NCBI RefSeq assembly: GCF_024733015.1
Contig: NZ_JANKJG010000013.1
Coordinates: 1 to 64,000, forward strand
From: Pseudosulfitobacter koreensis
GTDB lineage: Bacteria > Pseudomonadota > Alphaproteobacteria > Rhodobacterales > Rhodobacteraceae
Reading direction: 5' to 3'
Length of the DNA: 64,000 nt
Numbering within the stretch: the stretch's first letter is position 1; every line of letters begins with the position of its first letter. The translations under genes were made by a program, and so were the position numbers. Under the pieces are notes generated by a model, which worked only from the letters and a program-made list of their open reading frames with translations, had not been told where the DNA came from and did no database searches. Of the stretch, positions 54,772 to 63,657 are shown piece by piece.

Positions 54772-56109
54772 TCAACGCCCCAAGTAGGCAGGAAGCCAGA
54801 TCGCAATACCCGGAAATACGATGATCAACGCAAGCGCGAACATCTGAAGCCCCACGAATGGCATCACGCCGCGATAGATGGTCGTGATCGGAACATCCGG
54901 TGCGATTCCGCGCAGATAGAACAATGCGTACCCGAACGGTGGCGTCAGGAAAGACGTTTGCAAATTCACGGCCAGCGCAATCGCAAACCAGGCCAGTGCG
55001 GCGTCTTTCTCAAGCCCAAAGTCCAGCCCGACAATCACTGGCGCCACGATGGGCACCACAACGAGGGTAATCTCGACCCACTCGAGAAAGAACCCCAGGA
55101 CGAACACGACGCCCATGATCAGCAGGAAGGATGCGTAGGGCGTGATGCCTTCCAACAAGAACAGGTCCAGGATCATCTTGTCCCCCCCGAGCTTGCGAAA
55201 GATCAGGCTGAAGATGGTGGCGCCGATCATCACGAATATAATCATGGCTGTGGTACGCGTCGTATCCGACAACGCCCGTCCAAGCGTGGCGATGTCCAGA
55301 CGGCGTGAGATCAGCGCAAGGATCATGGCCCCGGCGGCACCGATGGCTGCGCTTTCGGTCGGTGTGGCGATGCCCGCGACAATGGTTCCCAGCACCGAAA
55401 GGATCAGAACAATCGGAAGCATCAGATCAAACACCAGCCGCAGCACCAGTGCGCCGAAATTTGCATGCGGCTCTTGCGCGATGGGCGGCATGCGTTCGGG
55501 CTGACGCCAGACGACGAATGCCAGATAGGCGACATAAAGCAGTGCAAGAAGCAAACCGGGCCCGACTGCGCCGATGAACAAGCTGCCGACGGATATTCCC
55601 AGCTGGTCGCCCAGGATGATCAACATGACCGAAGGCGGGATCAGAATGCCCAACGTACCGCTGGCCGCGATCAACCCGGTCGAGATCTTGGGATCATAGC
55701 CGTTGGCCAGCATCGGGGGCAACGCCATCATCCCCATCAACACGACAGACGCGCCGATGATCCCGGTCGAGGCGGCCATGATGACGCCGATCAAGGCCAC
55801 CGCGAAGGCATAACCGCCTGGCAATGTGCGAAAGAGCGTCGCCAGCGAACGCAACAGCCGCTCGGCCACGCCGGAGCGTTCCAGCATCAGGCCCATGAAG
55901 ACAAACAACGGTATGGCGATCAGCAACCAGTTGGTCAGCACGCCGGAGAATATCCTCTGCATGCCCAGCGACAAAAACAGGATCGGCACGTCGGCGATCA
56001 CAGAGAATATGATGCCCACGCCTGCCAGAACGAAAGCCACTGGATAGCCCGAAAAGATGCCGGCCATCAAAGCCAACAACATGGCCATCGGCCAGATGAA
56101 ATCGCTCAT
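54772..56109 (-). CDS. dctM: TRAP transporter large permease (DctM-like)
   Basis: 445 residues with about twelve hydrophobic segments. The TRAP-type DctM pattern is visible: IAIPLFVFMGLMLERSGVAERL, GIIGASVVLMG and TPTESAAIGAAGA. It is the ion-coupled transporter subunit. ATG 56109 overlaps the small-permease stop; a longer frame upstream is not supported. The stop lies only 45 bases before the riboswitch, in the same direction. Confidence 0.92.
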   Translation of the reverse strand: MSDFIWPMAMLLALMAGIFSGYPVAFVLAGVGIIFSVIADVPILFLSLGMQRIFSGVLTNWLLIAIPLFVFMGLMLERSGVAERLLRSLATLFRTLPGGYAFAVALIGVIMAASTGIIGASVVLMGMMALPPMLANGYDPKISTGLIAASGTLGILIPPSVMLIILGDQLGISVGSLFIGAVGPGLLLALLYVAYLAFVVWRQPERMPPIAQEPHANFGALVLRLVFDLMLPIVLILSVLGTIVAGIATPTESAAIGAAGAMILALISRRLDIATLGRALSDTTRTTAMIIFVMIGATIFSLIFRKLGGDKMILDLFLLEGITPYASFLLIMGVVFVLGFFLEWVEITLVVVPIVAPVIVGLDFGLEKDAALAWFAIALAVNLQTSFLTPPFGYALFYLRGIAPDVPITTIYRGVMPFVGLQMFALALIIVFPGIAIWLPAYLGR

Positions 56110-56675
56110 GTCAAATGCTCGCTTTCCGGCAGCGTGCCACGCACCAGCCGCAGTATGGTTTGAAGTGCACGTGCTAGGGCGGCCAGACCCAGAAGACCAA
56201 AGCCGATGGGCACACAAGCCTTGATGAACCAGCGGTCTTGCAACCCGCCATAGTTACTGCCTTCGCCCGAGGTAAAGGCCGTCATCGCGAACTTTTGCCC
56301 GAACCACAGGATGATCAGACAAAAGGGCAATACGAAAAGCAGATCGCCCATCACCTGAATGACGGCCCTGCTGCGCGGCGAAAGGTTTGCCGAGACGAAA
56401 TCGACGGAAACATGGGCGTCGTCGCGAAACGCATAGGACCCGCCTGCCAGTACAAGTATCGCAAAGATATGCCATTGCAGGTCGATCAGCGTGTTCACCG
56501 TGACGCCCTGCCCCAGCAGGAACAGATCGGCGTCCCAGGTAAAAAAGCTGTTCCGCCCGCTCTGCGCAGCCCAGACGGCCGCACAGACGAACGCGATCAG
56601 TGGCAACAAAAGCCATCCGACCAGCCGTCCGGGGAGAACGCACAGGTCAATCACATGCGTCAGAAATCTGTCCAT
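56106..56675 (-). CDS. dctQ: TRAP transporter small permease (DctQ-like)
   Basis: 189 residues, four hydrophobic helices; motifs LQWHIFAILVLAGGSYAFRDDAHVSVD (part: YAFRDDAHVSVD) are typical of DctQ. The long frame to 56729 is trimmed to ATG 56675, though no strong ribosome binding site is visible. Pairs with the DctM-like protein. Confidence 0.85.
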   Translation of the reverse strand: MDRFLTHVIDLCVLPGRLVGWLLLPLIAFVCAAVWAAQSGRNSFFTWDADLFLLGQGVTVNTLIDLQWHIFAILVLAGGSYAFRDDAHVSVDFVSANLSPRSRAVIQVMGDLLFVLPFCLIILWFGQKFAMTAFTSGEGSNYGGLQDRWFIKACVPIGFGLLGLAALARALQTILRLVRGTLPESEHLT

Positions 56676-56748
56676 AACCAAGTGTCCCGAAAGTAGGATG
56701 CGCAGTGGCGACGAAGACCCCGCCCCCACTGCAAGTTTGCGAGCCGTC

Positions 56749-57777
56749 TTAGCGGGGCAGCGTCTGCAAGTCGCTCCAACGCCCGACGCGAGCCACGTAC
56801 TCTGTCAGAGACTCGTAGGCTTCCTTGAAGATCGGGTCCTTGGCCGCCTCTTCCTGCATCACTTCGTTTGCGGCATCTTTCATCGCCAGCAAGACCTCAT
56901 CGGGGAACCGCTTGACCGTCACGCCGGAGGCTTCGATTTCCTCGATCGCGGTGATCTGCTGGTTCAGCTGGTCGCCCAGGTTGTCCACGATGTTGGCCTT
57001 GCAGGCCTCGACCATGATGTTCTGGTGCTGTTCGGTCAGACCATTCCAGACGTCTTGATTGATGATGATGCTGTCCCAGCTGGATGGCTGGTGCCAACCA
57101 GGAAAGTAGTAGGTCTTGGCGATTTCCGAAAAACCAAAGTTCTTGTCCAGCTGCGGCGCCGAAAATTCGGCAGCGTCGATGCGGCCGGTTTCAAGCGAGA
57201 CGTAAATCTCTCCCGCGGGGACCAGTTGCGTGTTCGCGCCCAGCTTTGCCAGCGCCTGACCACCCAGGCCCGCAATCCGCATGTTCAGACCCTTGAAGTC
57301 GTCGACGGTGTTGATCTCGGTGTTGAACCAGCCACCGGCTTCGGGAACCACAAGGTGACAGGGAATGATCTTGACGTTGTGCGGGTCATAGGCCTTTTGA
57401 ATGATCTCAAGGCCGCCCCCTTCGAACATCCAGGCAAGCGCGATATCAGGCGACGGACCGAACGGCATGGAGCCGACCAGGTTGGCCACGGGGATTTGTC
57501 CGGCCCAGTACCCGATCCAGTCGAAGCCCATTGGAATGGCGCCTGTGCTGACGGCACCGAACACTTCGAAGGGCGGAACAAAGTCACCGGACCCATGTAC
57601 GGTCACGTCCACTTCTCCGCCGGTCATCATACGAACCTTGTCGGCCCAGTTCACCGGGCTTGGCCCGATTGATGGCACGTTCAGGCCGAACACGCTTTGC
57701 AGGTCATAGGTTTCAGCGGACGCGGCAGAGCCGAACCCAACCGTGGCCGCGACAGCCATCCATACGAATTTATTCAT
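56749..57777 (-). CDS. dctP: TRAP transporter substrate-binding protein (DctP-like)
   Basis: 342 residues with signal peptide (KFVWMAVAATVGFGSAASA, cleavage near residue 22). The conserved Arg-containing MRIAGLGG and the LETGRIDAAEF segment bind a carboxylate in DctP-type proteins. GGGAGG five bases before ATG 57777. The substrate is likely an organic acid; the divergent SDR and flavoprotein genes would process it. Confidence 0.9.
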   Translation of the reverse strand: MNKFVWMAVAATVGFGSAASAETYDLQSVFGLNVPSIGPSPVNWADKVRMMTGGEVDVTVHGSGDFVPPFEVFGAVSTGAIPMGFDWIGYWAGQIPVANLVGSMPFGPSPDIALAWMFEGGGLEIIQKAYDPHNVKIIPCHLVVPEAGGWFNTEINTVDDFKGLNMRIAGLGGQALAKLGANTQLVPAGEIYVSLETGRIDAAEFSAPQLDKNFGFSEIAKTYYFPGWHQPSSWDSIIINQDVWNGLTEQHQNIMVEACKANIVDNLGDQLNQQITAIEEIEASGVTVKRFPDEVLLAMKDAANEVMQEEAAKDPIFKEAYESLTEYVARVGRWSDLQTLPR

Positions 57778-57792
57778 AGTTTCCTCCCAATC

Positions 57793-57808
57793 GTGGGACG
57801 TATCCCAC
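57793..57808. promoter_or_regulatory. Palindrome in the TRAP/SDR divergent promoter
   Basis: GTGGGA-CGTA-TCCCAC is a perfect inverted repeat directly upstream of the dctP ribosome binding site. Size and place suit an operator of the IclR regulator encoded at the far end of the cluster, a link that is inferred only. Confidence 0.6.
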
Positions 57809-57938
57809 ACGATAATTTGCCACGCCAGACCCTCCTACTCCAGTCGGACGCTTCGCCTGCGATGCAACTTGCCCCTTGGCGATGCCCTCATTATTAGTAA
57901 TATGCGAATGCGTTTGCAATATGTGAAAGTAAGAAGTG

Positions 57939-58691
57939 ATGTTTAACCTTCAGGGAAAAGTCGCCGTGGTCACCGGAGCGGGCCAGGGAAACGGGGCCGC
58001 CATCGCCGCGGGGCTGGCAGCAGCGGGCGCGAAAGTCGCGCTGGCGGACATCAACGGAGAGACCGTTGAAAATACGAAGAAAACCATCGAGAACTCGGGC
58101 GGAACCGCGCTTGCAGGACAGCTTGATGTTACCGACATCGGCGCGGTGCGCGCCTTTCGGGAAACCGTGGCGGCGGCCTTTGGCCCTGTGTCCATTCTGG
58201 TGAACAATGCGGGCATTATTCGCCGCACCGACATCGACGCCGAGACCTACGAATCAGATTGGGACGCGACCTTTGCGGTGAATGTCGTGGGGCCGCGCAA
58301 CATGGTGCGCGCATTCCGCGACGACCTGAAATCGCAGCAGGGCGTCGTCATCAACCTGGCCTCGATCATGTCGATCGTCGCAGGCCCCGCCCTGACGGCC
58401 TATGCCGCCAGCAAGGGCGCGGTGGCCCAGTTCACCAAGGCACTGGCGCAGGACATGGCGCCCCATGGCGTGCGGGTGAACGCAATCCTGCCGGGGGTCA
58501 TTGCCACCCCCATGACCGAAGCGACACGCCAATCGCCCGAAGCGATTGCGCGCTTCATGGCCCACACACCGCTACGCCGTGTCGGACAACCCGAAGAGCT
58601 GGTTGGCCCGGTGTTGTTCCTAAGCTCGGACGCCGCAAGCTACGTGACCGGTGCGCTGCTGCCGGTTGATGGCGGCTATCTGTCCAGCTGA
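57939..58691 (+). CDS. Short-chain dehydrogenase/reductase (3-oxoacyl reductase type)
   Basis: 250 residues, classical NAD(P)-SDR. Cofactor motif TGAGQGNGAA, NNAGI, catalytic Ser in LASIMS and YAASK; the C-terminal LSSDAASYVTGALLPVDGGY is also typical. GTG 57936 directly precedes ATG 57939; I use the ATG. First gene of the rightward unit SDR - flavoprotein - EamA. Confidence 0.9.
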   Translation: MFNLQGKVAVVTGAGQGNGAAIAAGLAAAGAKVALADINGETVENTKKTIENSGGTALAGQLDVTDIGAVRAFRETVAAAFGPVSILVNNAGIIRRTDIDAETYESDWDATFAVNVVGPRNMVRAFRDDLKSQQGVVINLASIMSIVAGPALTAYAASKGAVAQFTKALAQDMAPHGVRVNAILPGVIATPMTEATRQSPEAIARFMAHTPLRRVGQPEELVGPVLFLSSDAASYVTGALLPVDGGYLSS

Positions 58692-58722
58692 CAATTATCT
58701 GACTTACTGAAGAGGAGGCGAC

Positions 58723-60429
58723 ATGAAACGCCAGATTTACAATTGTGATGTCCTGGTCGTGGGCTCCGGTGCGGGCGGCCTGTCCAGCGCCGTCAGCGCG
58801 GCACACCGCGGCCTGAACGCACTGGTCGTCGAGAAAGAACCGGTCTTTGGCGGCACCACGGCCCGTTCCGGCGGCTGGATGTGGATACCCAACAACGCTC
58901 CGGGCAAGCGCGCGGGCGTCGAGGACAGCGTGGAAAAAGCGCGCGCATACATGAAACACGAGGCAGGCGAACACTATGACCCTGACCGTGTCGAAGCCTT
59001 TCTTGAAGCCGGACCCAAGGCCGTGGAATTCTTTGAAAACGAAACCTCGCTTCAATTCGACCTTGGCCCGACCTTTGCCGACTATCACCCTGACGCCCCC
59101 GGAGGTCTGGATGGTGGCCGTTCCATTGTCGCGCGCCCCTTCGACGGGCGCGGTCTGGGCAAAGAGATCAAACGGCTGCGCCCGCCTCTTGCCGAAATCA
59201 CCTTTCTTGGCATGATGATCGGCACGGGCAAGGAACTGCTGCACTTCTTCAACGTGACGCGCTCTCCGATCTCGGCGTTTTACGTCGGCAAGCTCTTTCT
59301 CAAATTCCTCCGCGATATGGCCTTTCACGGCCGCCCGATGCGATTGATGAACGGCAATGCGCTTGTTGCCCGCCTGGCCAAGTCCTGTGTGGACAAGGGT
59401 GTGCCGATCTGGACGCGGGCTGCGGTCAAGGATCTGATCCGCGACGACACCGGCCGCGTCACCGGCGCCATGGTGCAGACAGCCCGCGGCATGGTCGAAG
59501 TGCGCGCCGCCAAGGGTGTGGTGATGGCTGCGGGCGGCTTCCCGCAGGATGTCGCGCGCCGTGCGAAACTGTTCGAACACGCCCCCAGCGGCAACGAACA
59601 CGCCTCTCCCGCGCCTCCCGGCAACACCGGCGACGGCCTGCGCATGGGTCAGGCAATCGGGGCGTCCGTAGACGAAAGCTTGCCCAACGCAGCGGCATGG
59701 GTTCCGATCTCTCGCCCCGTGCGCAAGGACGGCACGCTGGGAACCTTCCCCCACTTCGTCGACCGCTCGAAACCCGGCGTAATCGCCGTCACCCGGTCGG
59801 GTCGCCGGTTTTGCAACGAGTCCGACAGCTATCACGACTTTGGTCAGTCCATGGTCGCCCGGTGCACCGAAGAGGGTGGCGAGATATGCTCATATTTCGT
59901 GGTCGATCACCGCACCTTGCGCAAATACGGCCTTGGCTTCGTTAAACCCTATCCTGTGCCATACAAGCAGCACATCCAGAACGGATATCTGCTGAAAGGC
60001 GAAACCCTGCGCGACCTCGCCCGCGAAATCGGCGCCGACCCTGAGACGCTGGAAAAGACGGTCACTGAATTCAACGTGCACGCACGCAAGGGCGAGGACC
60101 CCGAGTTTCACAAAGGCTCGACCTCGTACAACCGCTCGCTGGGCGACCCTGAGCACAAGCCGAACCCCTGCGTGGGTCCGATTGAAAAGGGGCCGTTTTA
60201 CGCCGTCAAACTGGTTATGGGCGACCTGGGCACATTTGCAGGCCTGAAATGCAATGAATACGCGCAGGTGCTGGACGCCGACAGCAAGCCCATCAGCGGG
60301 CTTTATGCGGCGGGCAACGATGCGGCCAGCATAATGGGCGGCAACTATCCCGGCGGTGGCATAACCCTGGGGCCGGCCATCACCTTTGGTTATATCGCGG
60401 CCCGTCACATGTCTGGCGCCAACGCGTGA
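58723..60429 (+). CDS. FAD-dependent oxidoreductase (fumarate reductase / ketosteroid dehydrogenase-like)
   Basis: 568 residues of the FAD_binding_2 family. N-terminal FAD motif VVGSGAGGLSSA, then EKEPVFGGTTARSGGWMWIP, mid-protein MAAGGF, and C-terminal GLYAAGNDAASIMGGNYPGGG, ending with a FAD-contact TLGPAITFGYIAA. This pattern is seen in 3-ketosteroid delta-1-dehydrogenases and urocanate/fumarate-type reductases; the substrate is not decidable. It is co-directional with the SDR (31-base gap) and overlaps the EamA gene by GTGA. Expected to oxidise or reduce a compound imported by the TRAP system. Confidence 0.87.
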   Translation: MKRQIYNCDVLVVGSGAGGLSSAVSAAHRGLNALVVEKEPVFGGTTARSGGWMWIPNNAPGKRAGVEDSVEKARAYMKHEAGEHYDPDRVEAFLEAGPKAVEFFENETSLQFDLGPTFADYHPDAPGGLDGGRSIVARPFDGRGLGKEIKRLRPPLAEITFLGMMIGTGKELLHFFNVTRSPISAFYVGKLFLKFLRDMAFHGRPMRLMNGNALVARLAKSCVDKGVPIWTRAAVKDLIRDDTGRVTGAMVQTARGMVEVRAAKGVVMAAGGFPQDVARRAKLFEHAPSGNEHASPAPPGNTGDGLRMGQAIGASVDESLPNAAAWVPISRPVRKDGTLGTFPHFVDRSKPGVIAVTRSGRRFCNESDSYHDFGQSMVARCTEEGGEICSYFVVDHRTLRKYGLGFVKPYPVPYKQHIQNGYLLKGETLRDLAREIGADPETLEKTVTEFNVHARKGEDPEFHKGSTSYNRSLGDPEHKPNPCVGPIEKGPFYAVKLVMGDLGTFAGLKCNEYAQVLDADSKPISGLYAAGNDAASIMGGNYPGGGITLGPAITFGYIAARHMSGANA

Positions 60430-61352
60430 CCCCTGCCTGCGGCGGCATCGCCTTTGGCCTTGCCGCCGTACTTGCCTGGGCAATCTACAACGTGGGCGTC
60501 GAGCTGGGCCACCAGCAGGGATTTGGCAGTGCCGACCTGACGCTGCTGCGCTACGCAGGCGGGGCCATGGTGATGTTGCCCATCTTGATCCTGCGCCGCG
60601 TAAATCCCTTTGTCGGTGCTACATTTCTGCGGACAGTCGCCTTGTTTCTGCTGGCCGGTCCGCCCTTTGCCTGGGTGATCAACACAGGTTTCGCACTTGC
60701 CCCGCTCAGCCACGCGGTGGTGATCAGCCCCGGCACGACGATGCTGGTGGCCAGTGCGCTGACGCGTCTGGTGGGCGGGGTCCCCGTGCCGCTTTACCGA
60801 CGGCTGGGAATGATGCTGCTGATGCTCGGCCTGCTGATCATCGCCGCGGATCAAGGAGCCGCCAAACAACCCGGCATCGGCACCTGGGCGGGCGATCTGT
60901 GCTTTCTCGCGTCGGGCACGCTTTGGGGTGTGTTCACATGGCTGATGTCGCACTGGCGGCTGGATGCAGTTCGCACCACTGGGCTAATCACGATTGTGTC
61001 CAGCGTTGTCTATGTGCCACTCTATGCTGTGCTATTTGACCTTCCCCAGATGGACCACCTCATCTGGCTGACGCAATTCGCGTATCAAGGCATGCTGGGT
61101 GGCGCATTGGCCGTTGTTTTCTTCGCGGCCTCTGTCACGCGGCTTGGTGGTGGGGCCGCAGCGGTCTTTCACGCGCTGGTCCCGCCGGTTGCCGTGCTCT
61201 GCGCCGTGCCTATGACAGGGCAGTTGCCGAACCTTTTCCAAACGGCAGGCCTGCTCACCGCGACCGCAGGGCTGTTGGTATCGCTCGATCTGCTTGGCGG
61301 GACGCTCAGGCGATGGCTCCGTGGCCCAGATCGCGTGACAGATCACCGGTAA
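60426..61352 (+). CDS. EamA/DMT-family transporter
   Basis: 308-residue membrane protein with ten hydrophobic segments in two EamA repeats (first starting GLAAVLAWAIYNVGVELG, second at LCFLASGTLWGVF). It uses GTG as start within the preceding stop (GTGA). Likely an exporter or importer of a small metabolite or amino-acid-like product. The last 47 bases overlap the convergent IclR gene. Confidence 0.87.
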   Translation: MTPACGGIAFGLAAVLAWAIYNVGVELGHQQGFGSADLTLLRYAGGAMVMLPILILRRVNPFVGATFLRTVALFLLAGPPFAWVINTGFALAPLSHAVVISPGTTMLVASALTRLVGGVPVPLYRRLGMMLLMLGLLIIAADQGAAKQPGIGTWAGDLCFLASGTLWGVFTWLMSHWRLDAVRTTGLITIVSSVVYVPLYAVLFDLPQMDHLIWLTQFAYQGMLGGALAVVFFAASVTRLGGGAAAVFHALVPPVAVLCAVPMTGQLPNLFQTAGLLTATAGLLVSLDLLGGTLRRWLRGPDRVTDHR

Positions 61353-62106
61353 AGGCCATAAGGCGCTGCACGGGTATTCCGTCAGGCGCAAGATCAATAA
61401 AGCCCGTCGGACCGATCACCGTGACAGCAAGCTGTATGGTCCCGGTGTGGTCGAACACCGGCGCTGCAATCGCCGAGACCCCCGGTATCGGCATATCGCG
61501 GGTCACTGCATAGCCGTCGATCTTGGCCTTGGCTGCCGCAGCGGCATAGGCATCGGCGTCCACCTTGAAATAGGTGCGCCGCTGGAACTCCGTGTCGGAC
61601 AACTCGCGGTCGACAACGTCCTGGGTGATCGACCTGGGAAGGAACGCCCCGAAAACTGCACCGGTCGCTGTGACCGTCATGTTGTAATTGCCGCCAACCT
61701 GAACGTTCGCATGTATCCGGCCATCAAATTCCTGAACATAGGTAATTGTCGGGCCGTGCATGCCCCAAACCGAGATCGAGATCATCAAGCCCAATTCATC
61801 CGAAAGGGCTCCAACACGTGCTATAGTATCACGGTAGGGGTTCTGATTGCGCAGCCGGGAAAGTCCGATGTGCAAGGCAAAGGGCCCAAGCTGATACTGG
61901 CCGCGCTCTGTCTGCTCGACCATCTGCATCTCTCGAAAGGATACAAGATAGGGATGCAACTGCGCGCCCGAAATGTTCACCTCTTCCGCAAGATCGCGCA
62001 GCTGCATCGGGCTTTTCGCACGCGAAAGCGCCGAGAGAATCCGCCCCCCCGTTTCAATGGTCTGCACACCGCGTGGTCTGGTTGTCTTGATTTCGTCTCT
62101 GGCCAT
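61306..62106 (-). CDS. IclR-family transcriptional regulator
   Basis: 266 residues: an N-terminal winged helix (VQTIETGGRILSALSRAKSP, MQLRDLAEEVNISGAQLHPY) and the IclR effector domain (VQVGGNYNMTVTATGAVFGAF, GYAVTRDMPIPGVSAIAAPV). It converges with the EamA gene with a 47-base antisense overlap of coding ends. It most likely controls the TRAP/SDR/flavoprotein genes. Confidence 0.88.
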   Translation of the reverse strand: MARDEIKTTRPRGVQTIETGGRILSALSRAKSPMQLRDLAEEVNISGAQLHPYLVSFREMQMVEQTERGQYQLGPFALHIGLSRLRNQNPYRDTIARVGALSDELGLMISISVWGMHGPTITYVQEFDGRIHANVQVGGNYNMTVTATGAVFGAFLPRSITQDVVDRELSDTEFQRRTYFKVDADAYAAAAAKAKIDGYAVTRDMPIPGVSAIAAPVFDHTGTIQLAVTVIGPTGFIDLAPDGIPVQRLMAFTGDLSRDLGHGAIA

Positions 62107-62288
62107 GGATCACTGGTTGAAGCTCAAAGTGACAAGGTAAGTGCCGATTGCTGCAAAGTCGAGCGTACAAGTAGGTTTTGGGCCGTGCGAGGGCATAGAT
62201 CGAGGCGTGCGCCCTTTGGCCGGAGGCGTCGAAGCCTGTAGCAGCGAGGATCAGAGAATCGCAGGGTAAATTATCACGTAGAGTTAAG

Positions 62289-62363
62289 TGGTGCCCGGGG
62301 GCGGAATCGAACCACCGACACGAGGATTTTCAATCCACTGCTCTACCCCTGAGCTACCCGGGC
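62289..62363 (-). tRNA. tRNA-Phe (GAA)
   Basis: The minus strand folds as a cloverleaf: acceptor GCCCGGG/CCCGGGC, D-arm with AGCTCAG...GAGC, T-arm GGTGGTTCGATTCCGCC, and an encoded CCA at 62289-62291. The anticodon loop TTGAAAA gives anticodon GAA (62331-62329). The second base pair of the anticodon stem (T-T) is a mismatch. It lies downstream of yacG in the same direction. Confidence 0.95.
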
Positions 62364-62446
62364 ACGGGTGATTGACTGGCAATCTGGGTGAGGCGGTTTC
62401 TAGGGTGGTTGGCGCGTGGTGTCCAGAGGCTTTTTGACCAATCTGG

Positions 62447-62629
62447 TCAATGGGGTTTGCGGTTCTCTTGTTCCAATGCGTCCAGTGCTTTTTCGATGTC
62501 TTCGGGGTCGTCTGACGGCACCGCGTAATCGCCGCTTGCCCAGCGGCCCAGGTCGATGTCGGCGCAGCGACCCGAGCAGAAGGGGCGGTATTTGTGAACG
62601 GTTTCGGATTTGCAGATCGGACAGGTCAT
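62447..62629 (-). CDS. yacG: YacG, small zinc-ribbon DNA gyrase inhibitor
   Basis: 60 residues. The zinc-binding motif CPICKSETVHKYRPFCSGRC (CxxC...CxxxC) is exactly that of YacG, followed by DLGRWASGDYAVP. In E. coli YacG binds GyrB and inhibits supercoiling. The ATG at 62629 overlaps the RNase stop; the longer frame upstream lies inside the RNase gene. Confidence 0.9.
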   Translation of the reverse strand: MTCPICKSETVHKYRPFCSGRCADIDLGRWASGDYAVPSDDPEDIEKALDALEQENRKPH

Positions 62630-63657
62630 GCGGTCTCCGGGGGCAGCGGGGCGCGGGCGCGTTTGCGTTGCAATTCCATGTGGCCAAGCGGGGTCCAACC
62701 GACCAGTGCGGTCTCGATCGTGTCGGTGCGCAGAGCGGCGCGCAAGGCACTTTCAAAGCTGCGGCGGTCCTTCTTTGGCATGGGCGCGAGGTCCATCACG
62801 ATCTGCCCGCCCAGGCCGCGCACACGCAATGCTGTGGGCAATGCACGCGCGGCGGCGAGATTGGCCTTGAGGCCGCCCGCAAGCGAGGCATCGTTGCCGG
62901 TGTTCACGTCCACGGCGACAAAGGCGCGGGTTTCCTCGACATACATCGACGCGCCGCCGCCCAGATCCACCTGAGCGCTGCGTGCCGCGTCGATGGCGTC
63001 CAGCACGCTGTGCGTCTCGAAGCTGCCTTCGTCCGTGACCACCTCTGCGGGATCGGTCCAGTCGCGCCAGGCCAAGATGTGCGGGCCGTCGCCTTCGGTC
63101 AGCACTTCGGCGCCGTGGCCATCGTCGCCCAGCACGGTTTCGGCCAGTGTCGTCATGGCCAGAATGTCGTCGGTGATGTCATCGGCGTCGGCATCCGCGC
63201 AGCTGGAACGCAGGATCAGGCCCATACCCTCGACAGCCGCCTTGGCCATCGCCTCGTGGGCGATCTCCAACAGCGTGTCGCGCAGATCGTCGTCGCGGAT
63301 CGACCGCGAGATGTTCAGGCCCGGCGCATCGGGGGTGACGATCGCATAGCGGCTCTTGAACAACAGCTTTTGCGTCACGGGGATCGCCTTGCCGGGTTCG
63401 GCATAGCCCGAAACCTGCACGAGGATTTCCTGGCCCGGCGCCAAGCCCTTGATCTGACGCAGGAACGCGCTGCCGTCGGGGGTTTTCAGGAACATGCCAC
63501 CCTGCCCTTTCACGGGCTTGTCGGCAATCGCACGGTAAACCGTGCCGGGGCGCGGCGCGTCGCTGTCGATGATCAGATCGTGCAGCTTGCCGTTGACCAT
63601 AAGTGCGGCGGCCTCGGCCCCGCCCAGATGGTCCAGAATGATCGTGTTGCCCTTCAT
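62626..63657 (-). CDS. Short ribonuclease E/G family protein
   Basis: 343 residues, far shorter than RNase G (about 490). The DNase-I-like catalytic part is present, with the two Mg-ligand aspartates in FVAVDVNTG and IVMDLAPMP, and a C-terminal [16 protein letters not shown]. The chain ends before the zinc-link CPxCxG and small domain, so it is a natural short form rather than truncated by frameshift. It lies between maf and yacG with 4-base overlaps. Expected role is single-strand RNA processing. Confidence 0.87.
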   Translation of the reverse strand: MKGNTIILDHLGGAEAAALMVNGKLHDLIIDSDAPRPGTVYRAIADKPVKGQGGMFLKTPDGSAFLRQIKGLAPGQEILVQVSGYAEPGKAIPVTQKLLFKSRYAIVTPDAPGLNISRSIRDDDLRDTLLEIAHEAMAKAAVEGMGLILRSSCADADADDITDDILAMTTLAETVLGDDGHGAEVLTEGDGPHILAWRDWTDPAEVVTDEGSFETHSVLDAIDAARSAQVDLGGGASMYVEETRAFVAVDVNTGNDASLAGGLKANLAAARALPTALRVRGLGGQIVMDLAPMPKKDRRSFESALRAALRTDTIETALVGWTPLGHMELQRKRARAPLPPETA

